A stretch of DNA of 64,000 nt, from positions 19,189,713 through 19,253,712 of the forward strand of contig NC_092574.1 of NCBI RefSeq assembly GCF_037975245.1. Direction: 5' to 3'. Shown here piece by piece: positions 34,355 through 45,697 of the stretch. Source of the stretch: Apostichopus japonicus (Eukaryota > Echinodermata > Holothuroidea > Aspidochirotida > Stichopodidae). Numbering within the stretch: position 1 is the stretch's first letter; the number at the start of each line of letters is the position of its first letter. A program made the translations under genes and the position numbers. The notes under the pieces were generated by a model. That model was given only the letters and a program-made list of their open reading frames with translations. It did no database searches and had not been told where the DNA came from.

Positions 34355-36235
34355 GTTTTGGCCTCAAACATTTCACTCAAAAAGCTCCTTGCTGTTACCT
34401 AATCCGACTGCTATGGTCATAAAATGACCGCTGTTAAAAATAGTACTTGAAGGTTGAGTTCTTTATTCTTCTGTGGTCCTGTAGAGGTTGATACTAAATT
34501 GCATTGTGCTATTCCTTTATTTAATGTATTTGGTTTAGTAAATAAGTTCCAGGAGGGCGATATATGTTCCATTCAGTATCGAAGTTCAGTCCCAAAATAT
34601 GTTGTTTCCATCCGTTCCAAAAAATTTCTTCCTTACTTCTGACTATTCAGTTCACTATAGAATCCTTTGCCAATGTCCTAACTCAATAGGTTATATTTTG
34701 CGAATCTCCATCACCCTTCCTTAATGTACCAATCCTTTCTATTAAATTTCCTTCTGTTCTCTACCCCTACCATGTGTAAACTGTTTTTCCTATATTTCAC
34801 TCCCAGAGTATCAATACACATATGTCCTTTGTTCCAAAGAAGGTTTTCACACCATGGAGGTCTGTTTTTACCTCCATGTTCACACTTAGTTACCCTCTGA
34901 GTCATCCTTTTTCCATTAATGACCCTGTGGTTACCTAGCAACCCAGATAGATCAAGTAGCTTTATACCCCTTTGACTTAGTGTCCACTGTAAGTGCTTTA
35001 CCATTGAAATATGTGCAGTACCGCAAATTCAACAATATCAGTAGGGCAATGTAAATCTTTATGAAAATACACTAAGTAAGAGCATACAGTCTTACATGTA
35101 TATCCAGTTATATCTGTCTTAATATGGCCAGATAAAACTTTATCTGCATATCTGGATAGACTCTATGTCCAGTTATATCTGGCTTTATATCTTTATTAGG
35201 CCAGATAAAACTTGATATGCCTATCTGGATTGACTCTATATCCAGTTATATCTGGCTTTATATGGCCATATCAAACTTGATATGGATATCTGGCTTACAA
35301 TTATATCAAGATATCTCTGGCTTTATATGGCCATATCAAACTTGATATGCATATCTGGCTTACAATTATATCGAGATATATCTGGCTTTATATGGCCATA
35401 TCAAACTTGATATGTGAATCTGGATTACAATTATATCAAGATATATCTGGCTTTATATGGCCAGATAAAATGTTATCTGCATATCTGGATTGACTCTATA
35501 TCCAGTTATATCTGGCTTTATATGGCCATATCAAACTTTATCTATCCAGATACAGCCAGATATAAAACCAGATATGGAATTTGAGTAAGGGTCGTGGGTA
35601 TCTAGATCTAGTAAAGTACGGACAAGATAAAAACGCACCTTATAGTAAGCGAAATTGTTAGTCTGATTTTAAAAAGTAAATTTAACGTCACTTTTCCGAT
35701 ATTAATTGTTAGAAACTAACAATACCATAATCTTGAAATGGCTTCAGTTATCTTTCTATATAAATCTACAGAGGTAAAAAGCACAGCACACAAGCGCAAT
35801 ATCACACAAAAACTTTCCCTGTGGTTTCTATCCGTAAATTACACCAAAACCTTGCAACCACGTGATGCGATTTTCCTCAAATCATTTTTGCGCAGAAAAC
35901 CAATAACCGCATTTACTCCACTCCGTTAATCATTCTATCTCTTCTCACCACTGTCCTTCGTTGTCATTCGTTGTCATTCGCTGTCATTCGCAAATGATAA
36001 TTAACCCTGTACAAAGTCAATTGTCATTCGGTCATTCGCTGTCATTCGTTTTAGTTTGTCCCGCCATTTAGCATGTAAGTACCCTCAACTTTGACAAAAT
36101 TTACTTGAACGGAAGGGTACACCCGTTGATTTAGTTTAGGTTTTCCTAAGGGGTCATGTGAAAAACCGGGCAACAGCTTTTTCTAAAAGTTAGCTTCATT
36201 TATCCTCAAGTTTTCGAATTTTTCCTCAAAATGTA

Positions 36236-37047
36236 TCGTACTCGGTTTGTCTCGGGCCAAATTTATACTATTTCTCGCAAACTCGACTCTTCTTCTTGAA
36301 TTGTTAACCTTATGATGTACTATAATGTACTTTCTTCCAAAGTTTGACTATATCATTATCACCAAATTTCAAATTGTTTCGACACTAAATCAAATTTTAT
36401 TCTAGAAGTCATCATATTTACACCTTTTCTATTTCATACTTTCGTCTGTATTCGACTTGTTTCCGGATTTTAGACTGTTTCCATTGAAATGTTTTTCAAT
36501 CGTTCTTCGAAGTTACTACTTTTTTAATGGAAATTAAGACTTTACTCGAACGTTTGACTTTCCATCTCAAAATATGGAGCTTTCCTTCTTGAAGTTCGAC
36601 TTTTTAATATCGAAATTTCTACTAAATCCCTCAAAATAAGCCGTTTCATGGAATCTGATGTACCGGAACTGCCCCATGCAAAACGACATGCAGCAAGTCG
36701 AGATATATTCCACATGTTCACCGTGTACATTTAAATGTATCTTCCTACTAAAGTAAGGGGGTTAAAATTTATATAGGTAAATAATGCACCGTTATTTATA
36801 TTAAAATAAATAAAAAGGTTTGTTTTATTAAATATTTTCGATATAAAAAATAAATTAATACAAAATATGTACCATTTCATTTAATAAATAAATATTGCTC
36901 CATAAATATGAAAGTTCCCTCCCTGTTTCTCCTTTGTTCTAATTATCCGCCGTAACATGTAAAGACGATCGTGCAGTCTCTCCACCCAAGCCTCCTCTTA
37001 GCACTCTGTTATACCTATGATTGCCACATTTTTGTCTGTGATATCTA
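36236..37047. other. Upstream of the NDP kinase gene; no gene seen
   Basis: AT-rich, with loosely repeated TTCGACTT-type strings between 36250 and 36620 that may be a decayed tandem repeat. The NDP kinase promoter should lie at the right end; no TATA box is obvious. Confidence 0.4.
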
Positions 37048-37055
37048 CTCTTTTC
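37048..37055 (+). promoter_or_regulatory. Possible polypyrimidine (TCT-type) initiator
   Basis: CTCTTTTC ends 9 bases before the start codon of the NDP kinase gene and fits the YYCTTTYY initiator of highly expressed translation-linked genes. If used, the 5' UTR would be only about 15 bases. This is a motif match only. Confidence 0.25.
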
Positions 37056-37064
37056 GGAGGAAAA

Positions 37065-40000
37065 ATGGCAGCAAATGCAGAACGTACGTTCATAATGGTC
37101 AAGGTCGATGGCGTAGAAAGGGGTATAATTGGCGAAATCATGACACGGTTTGAGAAACGCGGTTTCAAGCTAGTTGCAGGAAAATTGACCAAGGTAAAAC
37201 CCTACCTAACGAAAAAATCACGTAGTAAGCTATGTCGCTGCATGGTTAGGCCTAATAATGTTTCATGACGTGTGCAGTACCGACTAGGTACAAGTCAGCG
37301 TCGAAAGTACTTACTGCAGCTTGGTAACCCGTGCCCATGTTCATTTAGTAATTATTATACTATGATCTCTAGGCCTATATGTTTCAATTTAAACAGTTAT
37401 AACTCATACTTCTTGTTGCTACATACTAGGCTAGGCCTAAGATTAAGAATTTCCATTCAGTTTTGTGTCGTATAGTAAGTTAAACTTTTAATGGGTAATA
37501 TTAATTAATTTATCACAAGATTGTGTTGGATATCTCTTCTGTTACATTGTTAGTTTGCCTAGGCTAGTTCCTCCTGATTAATCCAGTGGGTCTAGTTATA
37601 TTTTATCATTTAACAAGAGCATTTAATTCCCTGGAACAGGAATTGTAATTTAAAGATATGACAAAGAAATTAGAAGGTATATAACACAAGTCTAGTTGTG
37701 GAAGAAGCTAGTAAAATATTTTTGTTAAAACAAGATGTCAGGATCCACAAAACATTTTTAACCTATAACATATATGTTATGTTGCAAGTTGCTGCAGTGT
37801 TGCTTTGGGGCTTTCATTGTACATAGCAGAATATCATACTGTACAGTGTATATGAAAATTCAAGGAATAGTAGAAACATGTTTAAAGGGTTTTCACATGC
37901 AGGTTCACATTTAACATGACACATGGATAAGATTTAGATCGTATACAGCCGCAGTGTTAATTGAACCTGCTTTGTAGCATGATACTTTCCACAACAAAGA
38001 TGGGAAGTTTTGTACGCAAATCTGACATTGGCCTAAATTGATGTCTTAACATGTTTTGCTTACAGCTAACTAGGCTACAGCATGCCTACTGCAGGTGCTA
38101 TTATATATAGGATTTAAATTTGGTAACCTTTTGAGGTAATGGGAGATGGGGGGAATCAGTACATAATTTGAACAGTTTTACAGTTGAACAGATTACAAAA
38201 CATTTTGAACGAAAAAAGGACAATGAAATTGCAGCCATTCAGAATAGACGTGGATAAAAGAGACTAACAATCTCACAAATACATTAGCAAATTATGAAGC
38301 ACATAAGATATTTTTAATTCTAATGGTTATAATTTTTTTCTTCTTTTTCTTTCAGGCATCAGAGGAACATATCAAGAAACATTATGAGGATCTCTCAAGT
38401 AAGCCATTTTATTCAAAACTGTGCAAGTTTGCATCATCAGGACCAGTGTTTGCCATGGTAAGTCTTGTTGTACTTTGAGTTAAGTTCTCCATCATGGGTT
38501 GGAGTACCTCTGGTATATGAATCCTTGACAATGTTGCCGGGTTGCACGTGCTAAAATGCACACACTGTCATTGGGTGTTGTCCGAAGTAAACCTTCTGTG
38601 TTAATTGTAAACAGCTGCTTGCTGGGATTGAAATAATACATGCTATAACATTATCTAAATAGTTGTAAATTGTCAGTTATTACATCAAACTATAAGACAT
38701 TAGCAGGAAATATTTCAACGGGTATTGCAAAGCAAAATGCAACTTCAAGCAAAAGGGGCTTTTTACAAATTGCTATACAAGTGCTTAGATGCAACTCTGC
38801 CTTACAGATTGAGCTGTATAGATTCTGAACACTTGATAGTTCCCTGCACTGATTGGTCTCTTGAAGTGAAGATGGAGTGTTCTCAACTTGATCAAAGTTT
38901 CCACACCTTTTGACGATGGTGTGTGATGCCCGCCCATCTGTCTAGTAATGACTTATTCTTTCAATCTATACTATAACCGCTGAAAGGTATCTCTACCTAC
39001 ATGTTTCTGAAATAATTTAGTGTTCAAAGCTTGTCTGATAGTTTTGAAGACTGAACTTTGTCTCATATAAAAAAAACTAAAAATCTACATGGGTCCTGTG
39101 CTGGAGGTTTCAGTACAAGTTGACCATTTTGTTTAGCTTTATACAATATGAGATAAAAAAAGATGCCACACTGATTTTTTTCGAAACTGCTGACATTTAA
39201 ACTAGGGAAATGCAAGTACTTCTTACTTCTATACTGCTTATTGACATGGTTATATGGGTATCTGAAATCTTATGCTAATTCATGCTAATCTGAATTTGTT
39301 TGTTTAAAGTTTTTCTGTTTATATGGATGATACACAGATAGATCTGTATCTAACTTTCACATCAAGTTTTAATTCCATAATTTCAACATCATTGCTTGTA
39401 TCAACAGGTTTGGGAAGGTCTTGTTAAAGATTTTCTGTTAATATTGATGATACACAGATAGATCTGTATCTTACTTACACATCAAGTTTTGATTCCATAA
39501 TTTCAACATTATTGCTTGTATCAACAGGTTTGGGAAGGTCTTGATGCAGTGAGGACAGGTCGTGTGATGCTTGGTGAGACAGACCCGGTAAGTGCTGTGA
39601 CAACTATCCTCACATTAACCAAAAAAAATGATAAGATTTGACAGAAAATAAAGCCAACTTTGACCTGTCCTGAAATACTCGTTACAATTTCAGTTGGGAC
39701 GAACATCATTTGTGGTATTCGTAAGCCCCTTTGGAAGGCACCATTGTGCTGTTGTTTATAGGTATGTCAGTGATAGCTTCATACTTGCTCCTTTGTCTGC
39801 CTCAGATCTATCATTTGCTTGTAGTGATATCTCATTTAAAACTATCAAAGCCATATATTTCTCCAGAATATTTCATCAAGCTCACGTAGACAACCATTAG
39901 CACCTTTTCATGTTGCTTATTGACAAGGTCCTCAATATTTAGTGCAAAGACCTTGCTATATACGAAGGTCAACAAGTGTTCAAATGTTGAAAATCTTGTG

Positions 40001-40415
40001 TCAAAGGTTAACTAGATGTGTCTTACCCATTGCAAAGCTTCAAGTTGGTCTAGTATAAGCTATGCCACATGTAAAGATGAATTCCTTGAGGATGGAACAG
40101 TATCTCTGTGAAAGCCAGCTTTTGTGGGCCTGAAAATGACAAGTTTGTATGGACCTAATGTTAAACACCGGTCTACTACATCTACGAAGCACTGATGACT
40201 TGCCAAACATCATGCCAAGTAATGGCTCTTGTATTTCTTTCCAGTTGAAATCGGCTCCAGGTACCATCCGGGGTGATTACTGCATTCACATTGGCCGCAA
40301 CATCGTTCACGGCTCCGATTCAGTGGAGAGTGCCAAGAAGGAGATCGGTCTGTGGTTCAAAGATGACGAGCTTGTCGACTGGACCCCCACATCCCATACT
40401 TGGATATATGAATAA
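37065..40415 (+). CDS. NME: Nucleoside diphosphate kinase, group I (NME1/NME2 type), complete, 4 exons
   Basis: NDP kinase transfers the gamma phosphate of NTPs to NDPs through a phosphohistidine. Exons: 37065-37193, 38356-38457, 39528-39587 and 40245-40415, all GT/AG and in phase 0, giving 153 residues, one more than the human group I enzymes. Active-site residues are present: Lys13, Tyr53, Arg89, Thr95, Arg106, Asn116 and the phosphorylated His119 in RNIVHGSDS. The usual Lys-Pro-Asp-Gly motif reads Lys-Val-Asp-Gly (residues 13-16). The chain ends TWIYE, matching the family tail. AATAAA overlaps the stop codon (40411-40416); a better placed signal is at 40932. A 120-bp tandem duplication in intron 2 copies the exon 3 acceptor. 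The gene faces the SNX25 gene tail to tail. Confidence 0.97.
39303..39542 (+). repeat. 120-bp tandem duplication copying the exon 3 splice acceptor
   Basis: Two units, 39303-39422 and 39423-39542, are nearly identical and share GATACACAGATAGATCTGTA and ATCAACAGGTTTGGGAAGGT. The repeat spans the true acceptor (AG at 39526-39527) and the first 14-15 bases of exon 3. The upstream unit therefore holds a decoy acceptor at 39406-39407. Confidence 0.93.
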
Positions 40416-40931
40416 AGTGTAGCTCACATTTATCTAGAATAATGTATGTCGGATCAATTTAATGTCTTGTCACAGAACTATCATGTCCTATCCACATAAA
40501 ATGCAAGTTGATGCTTTAAATTACACATTGTTTTTCTTTGAAAAATATCATTCTTCATAAACACACATTCTTTCAATACGGCCGGTGTAGTAGAATCTCA
40601 AAAGGAACTCCTAAATCATTGTAGACACATGTGTTTGTGATGGATTGACCTTGGACCAACACGCCTTTATGTCATTATTGCGAGCAAGTTAAGCAGAATA
40701 CTCCATCTGCTTTTCAACCCCCCCCCCCCCCCTCGCGTTTGCAAGATGGGGATTGATCGATTCGGCAATTGAAATATCTTGACAGGTGTAAAATGCCTTA
40801 ATAAGGAATATTCATATTTTACTTAAAGTAGACATCTCAAAGAGTTGATAAGATTTATAAATTAGTGTATGTACACTTTCGGTCACAGGTGTTTAGCATC
40901 CCAGAGAATCATGGAACTTGATGATGTGTCA

Positions 40932-40937
40932 AATAAA
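40932..40937 (+). promoter_or_regulatory. Candidate polyadenylation signal of NDP kinase gene
   Basis: AATAAA about 520 bases after the stop codon. A second AATAAA overlaps the stop itself and is less likely to be used. Confidence 0.35.
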
Positions 40938-42789
40938 ATTTGAAATGAGCACAACTTGATATGTAAACACTCTTCTGTTCTTATATGTGTAATGTGTTTC
41001 TTTCAGTTTGGTCCATTCTTAGTCTCCCTGAAGGGAAATTGTTTTGTCGTCTTTGAAATATTTCTTCCACAAGGTAATGCCAAAATGTGTTTTGAGCTTT
41101 GTGTATGAAAAAAATTGTTCAAATTACATCAAATTTCCTTTGATATAAATGATAAAAATGCTCTTTTATTTGAACATTATATGTGGATGTGAAAAATTGT
41201 GTAAGGTTTCAATTTGCTTCTGTGTGGATGTTAAATTTAGAAGATTCAGAAGTGGAAACAAGCACAAAATAAACACAGATTCAAATGTATTGTTATATCT
41301 GCAGAAAACTTAACAATTGCTTATACATGATTTTGGAACAATTAGAAGAAATTAGAGCTTAAATAATTTAAACACTAACAGATAAAATAATATGGAAAAT
41401 AATTTTTTAAGCTAACAAATGAAAGCACAATGTGTGGTACTGGGCAAACAGAAAAAGAATGCTAGTATAAAACCAAAAGATAGCGATTACACTAGAATAG
41501 TGTAATAAACATAAATATAATTTCTAATAACATTTATGGAACATTGCAATCCCTGTGTGAGGGAATGGATATAAGTATATAAAGCTGCATTGCTTTGTAA
41601 ATTTGGCATTGAAATAGTTATGTTGCGAGTAATATAGCTCCTGTAAGAATAGTGGTAGTCACAACCCATGGCATGTCACTAAATAGAAGGCATGTCACTA
41701 AATAGTATATGAATGAAAGAAGATCTGATTGGTCTTTAGTCTCTTAATGAGGTCCTGGAAAAATTCTCTTTGTGAACCAGGACAGGGTCACCCAAACATT
41801 CAGGGGCTAGGAGTGGGACCCAATGCATTCAGTAGCTGTGAAATTGCTTCCTCTGGCTGTATATACCCAAGACTATTATTGCAGTAAAACTTTGGGGTGG
41901 AGGGAGGGGGAATGGTACCTTCCCAATCTGCAGTATGTTTACACCTAGCAGCTGTTGATGGAGGAATTCTACACATTCTATGGATTCTCTTTTATCAGAT
42001 CTTTTAGTCAAAGAGGTTCATATCTTCCAAACAGACATTTCAACAATAACAAAAAATTGTAACTTTTCCTGAGATCATCATCCAAAACTTCTTTCCTACA
42101 ACAGAATGATCCTAACCTTTACAGGTGCTTATTGCAACAACTTAGGAATAGACTCGAGCAACTCCCAGTTGTGAAAATTGGTTTATTTTAACTAATATCA
42201 AAGCAAAAATAGCCCAAGTATGATTAAAATTAACAGCTGATGTTTAACTATTGAAGATGCAGAGAAAGTATGTATAAAGTTATTGCCAGATACTGCTTCT
42301 GTTACTGAGTACAGTAATTGCTAACTGGACATTTCTTAATGTGAATTACATGAAGACATTTGTACACAAAACACAAAAGGAGCAAATCGTGGAAGAAAGT
42401 ATATCTGAAATGCTAAACGAAAATTATGCTACACTATTAAAATGTAGTATGTTCCTTTAACACACAGATTGCACACAAAATAAAATGAGACAATATCATT
42501 TCTCACGTCAAAATCAATATTTATGTAAGTCTATGATATTTTATCTCACTTTATATTCATGGGCAATCAAAGTTGCCAGTCCATCTACAATGTAGAATAT
42601 CAGATATGAATTTACTTAACAACAAATAAATACAAATCAAACTTGAGATTTATAAAAAAAAATAACTGATAGGTCAGCGATAATTGCCTCAAATAATGGT
42701 CTTACATGAGCAAACTTAAAATTTCATAATTTTCAGCAATCTTCTCAAATTTCTTCCTCAATTTGACATTCCATCTTCTAATTGAACAA

Positions 42790-43115
42790 TCTTAAATATA
42801 ACCAAAATTTTTTGCGCTCCGTACGCGTTCAACGTCTTAATGTGCATATCATATAGGCATTCATCGGTAATAACATCACATGCCAATACATACAATTATT
42901 TGCCGTGTTATGACCCTTCCATATTGGTTATAATTATAGGGGAAGTCGTTACAATAATAATGATCATAATACTATCAGTTTAACGATTGAAAAAAACATT
43001 GCAAATTACTTTTCTTTCAGTAGGTGCCCGAAAAATTCTCAGCAAATTGACCAAATTTTCACAAACATTTTTTGGTTGGGGGGGCTGCAGCCCCCCCCCC
43101 CCCGCCTCCTACGTC
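42790..43115. mobile_element. Probable fragment of a nonautonomous DNA transposon
   Basis: GC-rich ends (TTTTTTGCGCTCCGTACGCG on the left; a G7/C14 block followed by GCCTCCTACGTCTATG on the right) bracket AT-rich sequence. The right end resembles common nonautonomous element ends seen in marine invertebrates. No matching TIR pair or target duplication was confirmed. Confidence 0.35.
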
Positions 43116-43337
43116 TATGCAAATAAAGTCAAATTATGAAATTTTTAGGTCCACTTCCCCTAAGGAACTCTGCCCTGATCTGCTATATAGTTCCAGAGTA
43201 ACTTTGCCAAGGCAACCGCTTCACAAACTTTATGTTAATTTGTCTTCTTCCTGAGTGCATTGTCTGCCACTGAAATATCCCCTTTATGGATTTTCTGCTA
43301 TTCCACATTCATAGTACACATAGAACAAAGGGACTAG

Positions 43338-43610
43338 AGGCAGTGGCATTAGTAGCAATGAACTGTAGCATCTGGGAGGTTGTGGGTTCCATCCCTGGCT
43401 GGCTGAAATAAGGTGGTTTTTGCATTCAGGAAAATGCCACTGTTTCCCACCTGAAATTTCCTTCCAAAATATAAAAGTAAAAAAATAGCAAAAACTGTAA
43501 ATCAGATAGCCACCTGACGTGAAATGAACATAATATGCCATTGGCTTCTCCCACATAAATATATGTGGCTGCTTGAGGCTGAAAATAACTGCCCTTTCAG
43601 GCCGATTATA
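43338..43610 (+). mobile_element. tRNA-headed SINE (copy 2, 5' truncated)
   Basis: GGCAGTGGCATTAGTAGCAA through GGGAGGTTGTGGGTTCCATC aligns with copy 1 at 16140-16468, and the B box GGGTTCCATCCC is better kept here. TAAGGTGGTTTTTGCAT and TTCTCCCACAT are also shared. The A-box part of the tRNA-like head is missing. The tail merges into AT-rich sequence near 43600. Confidence 0.65.
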
Positions 43611-44573
43611 TATAGACATTAAATATAACTTACAAAAGATATAGAAAATAATCATTTTGAGCTGTGGATATTTTTAAGTACATAGCACTTTCAACACAAT
43701 GGTTTCAAAAGTCTTGAGAAATGAGACCAAATGGAAATATAAAAGTTTGATCATATTCATTTCCCCTTCAACATGATTGTCTTCTGACTGATAAATACAT
43801 TTTAATTATTTTAAATCTACTTTTGTCTATCAGACCAAACAATAACTGGCTGAAATAGACATCAAACCAGGTCTTAAAGGGAGTGAAGACTCGCGCACAA
43901 AGAAACGTCTGATGCCGGTAATTTGACCTAGTTTCGAATGAGGTGTAACAGAAGTGTTAGACACCACCATCGATCTCAGAAAATACACACACAGCTTGCT
44001 AAAGTCGGTAATTAGACACTAGTGTACAGTCAATATATACAGCTACGGTCAATACCCACAAATTAAAGTGTACATAGCAGCGATGGACATCCAGATAAAA
44101 GATAACAAGGTATCACGTTTCATTACTGTCTGCATTTTGTAGTGACAAGAAAAAACTTCACTTGCAAGCAACGGAAAGTTAACTTTTTTCAGAGGGCAGT
44201 ACACGGTTTTGGGGCGAGTCTTCAATGCCTTTTTATATCTACTATTATTATTAATATTATTTTCTTTTGAGCTGTACAAATCTAAGACAGATCAAGACTG
44301 GAATGCAGTTTAAGAAATGCAGAAAATGCCACAAAACTATTCAAATCAGATCAAAACTTCACTGATATTTTTTTTAAACAGTTTGCAAACATATGCATTA
44401 ACCTTCGATGTTGAGAGAAAAAGTCATAAATACAACTAATACAGCTCATACACTAGTAAAAAATGAAGGATTATATTTGTCACAATAAGCAGATTCCCTG
44501 AGGTAGAGAGCCTTCACACATCTGAAGAAATATAACAGTAGAATGATCAATTATAAATGTTGACAAAATCGTC

Positions 44574-44579
44574 TTTATT
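44574..44579 (-). promoter_or_regulatory. Candidate polyadenylation signal of SNX25 gene
   Basis: AATAAA on the minus strand about 1.1 kb after the SNX25 stop codon. Other variants occur nearer (ATTAAA near 45200), so the true site is uncertain. Confidence 0.25.
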
Positions 44580-45697
44580 TTATAAAGACTCAAATATCTG
44601 ATATCCAAACATTCCTGTGCAATTGAATCACAAACTGAATTAGAAAATGTTTCATACACTACTTGTCATTTCACAAATAACATTAAGTGCTTGCTTCTGA
44701 GACAGAGCTTTACCTTTATACCTTTAAAATGTTATGTATAATGTTTGGTATTACAGCACACATAACTTGAACTAAGTTTGCTGACAGAAAACTTTAAAAT
44801 GCAGGTTTGTCAAATTTGTTATAATTACTGCCCTGAAATATTGTGCAAACATAAATTTAGTCACAATACAGGATAACTCAATAAAAAATTTCCAAAACAA
44901 AACAAACAATTTTTAGAAAAAGTGTATCCAAAGACTCGACAATGTCCATCACGACCTATGATTTGAGTAAATACTGAAATAGAACCAAACCAAACTCATC
45001 AAAGACAGTCAAAGACTTGAAATTCAACTTCAAGTTGCTCTTTAACAAAAAAGCACACATTTTGAATGTTCCAAAATTTGGAGTAATCTTTTTTCTCATC
45101 CTCTTCAAGAAGTTGGTTATGTTTCCATGTGATCGTCCCTCCTGATCAAATGAAGCCCTCCAACGGAGATACACTTAACACTGGTTGCATTAAAATATAC
45201 TTTAATCTTTATAAAGATTTAAAGATTGAATTTTCACGTGCAAAAAGGAATTGTAATAGTCTTCAAGGTAAGTGTGATATTTCATTGACATAGATTTTAT
45301 CCCTTTAAATTTTTTCACTAAGTGTTGTAACTTTGAAAACAACATGGCTTTGGTTGGTTACCACAAGGTGAGCTTTTCATACATAGGTTCCATTTGAAAT
45401 GGATATTCCATCTTGACAAATCAATTTACAAAAAAACGGGCTCAACTGTTAATTGGATACCTGATGAGAAATCTGAGCTGTATTGGACTTTCTCTCCGAG
45501 AATATTCAGCTGCTTAGCATCACAAAATAACTACCTGTCTGTCAGGTCAATAATTATGACCACGTATTAACAGAGAGATGATATAAAATAAACGACCGTT
45601 CCAAAATACTTCCAATACTTCAAAACCAGTACTGGATATGAATCGCGTGTAATCCCTGATTGTTTGTGGTGTAAAATGCTGCGTGGGGCTGATTACT

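Larger units (their letters stand above)
32116..35592. mobile_element. Foldback element with ATATCTGG repeat arms
   Basis: The ends are inverted: CCCTTACTCAAAATCCATATC on the left and the complement of CCCTTACTCAAATTCCATATC on the right. Both arms (32120-32520 and 35095-35580) consist of short repeats of ATATCTGG, CATATATGG and GGCCATATC, many self-complementary. It contains the hAT-like nest at 33248-34354 and a 97-codon minus-strand frame at 34711-35004 of unknown origin. No clear target duplication was found, so it may instead be the internal part of the outer element. Confidence 0.65.
31974..36061. mobile_element. Mutator-like (MULE-like) DNA element, outermost of a nest
   Basis: The ends carry inverted ACTAAAACGAATGACA preceded by GG, with further GAATGACA copies at both subterminal regions (31985-32062 and 35960-36055). 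The 10-bp string CGCCATTTAG flanks it directly at 31964-31973 and 36062-36071. Long TIRs starting with G and an 8-10-bp duplication fit the Mutator superfamily, though no transposase is present and the assignment is inference. Most of its 4.1 kb is made of elements inserted later. Confidence 0.65.
40416..45697. other. Region between two convergent genes
   Basis: Should contain the 3' UTRs of the NDP kinase gene (plus) and the SNX25 gene (minus). It holds a poly-C run near 40719-40731, a DNA transposon fragment around 42790-43115 and a SINE at 43338-43610. No additional exon was found. Confidence 0.5.
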
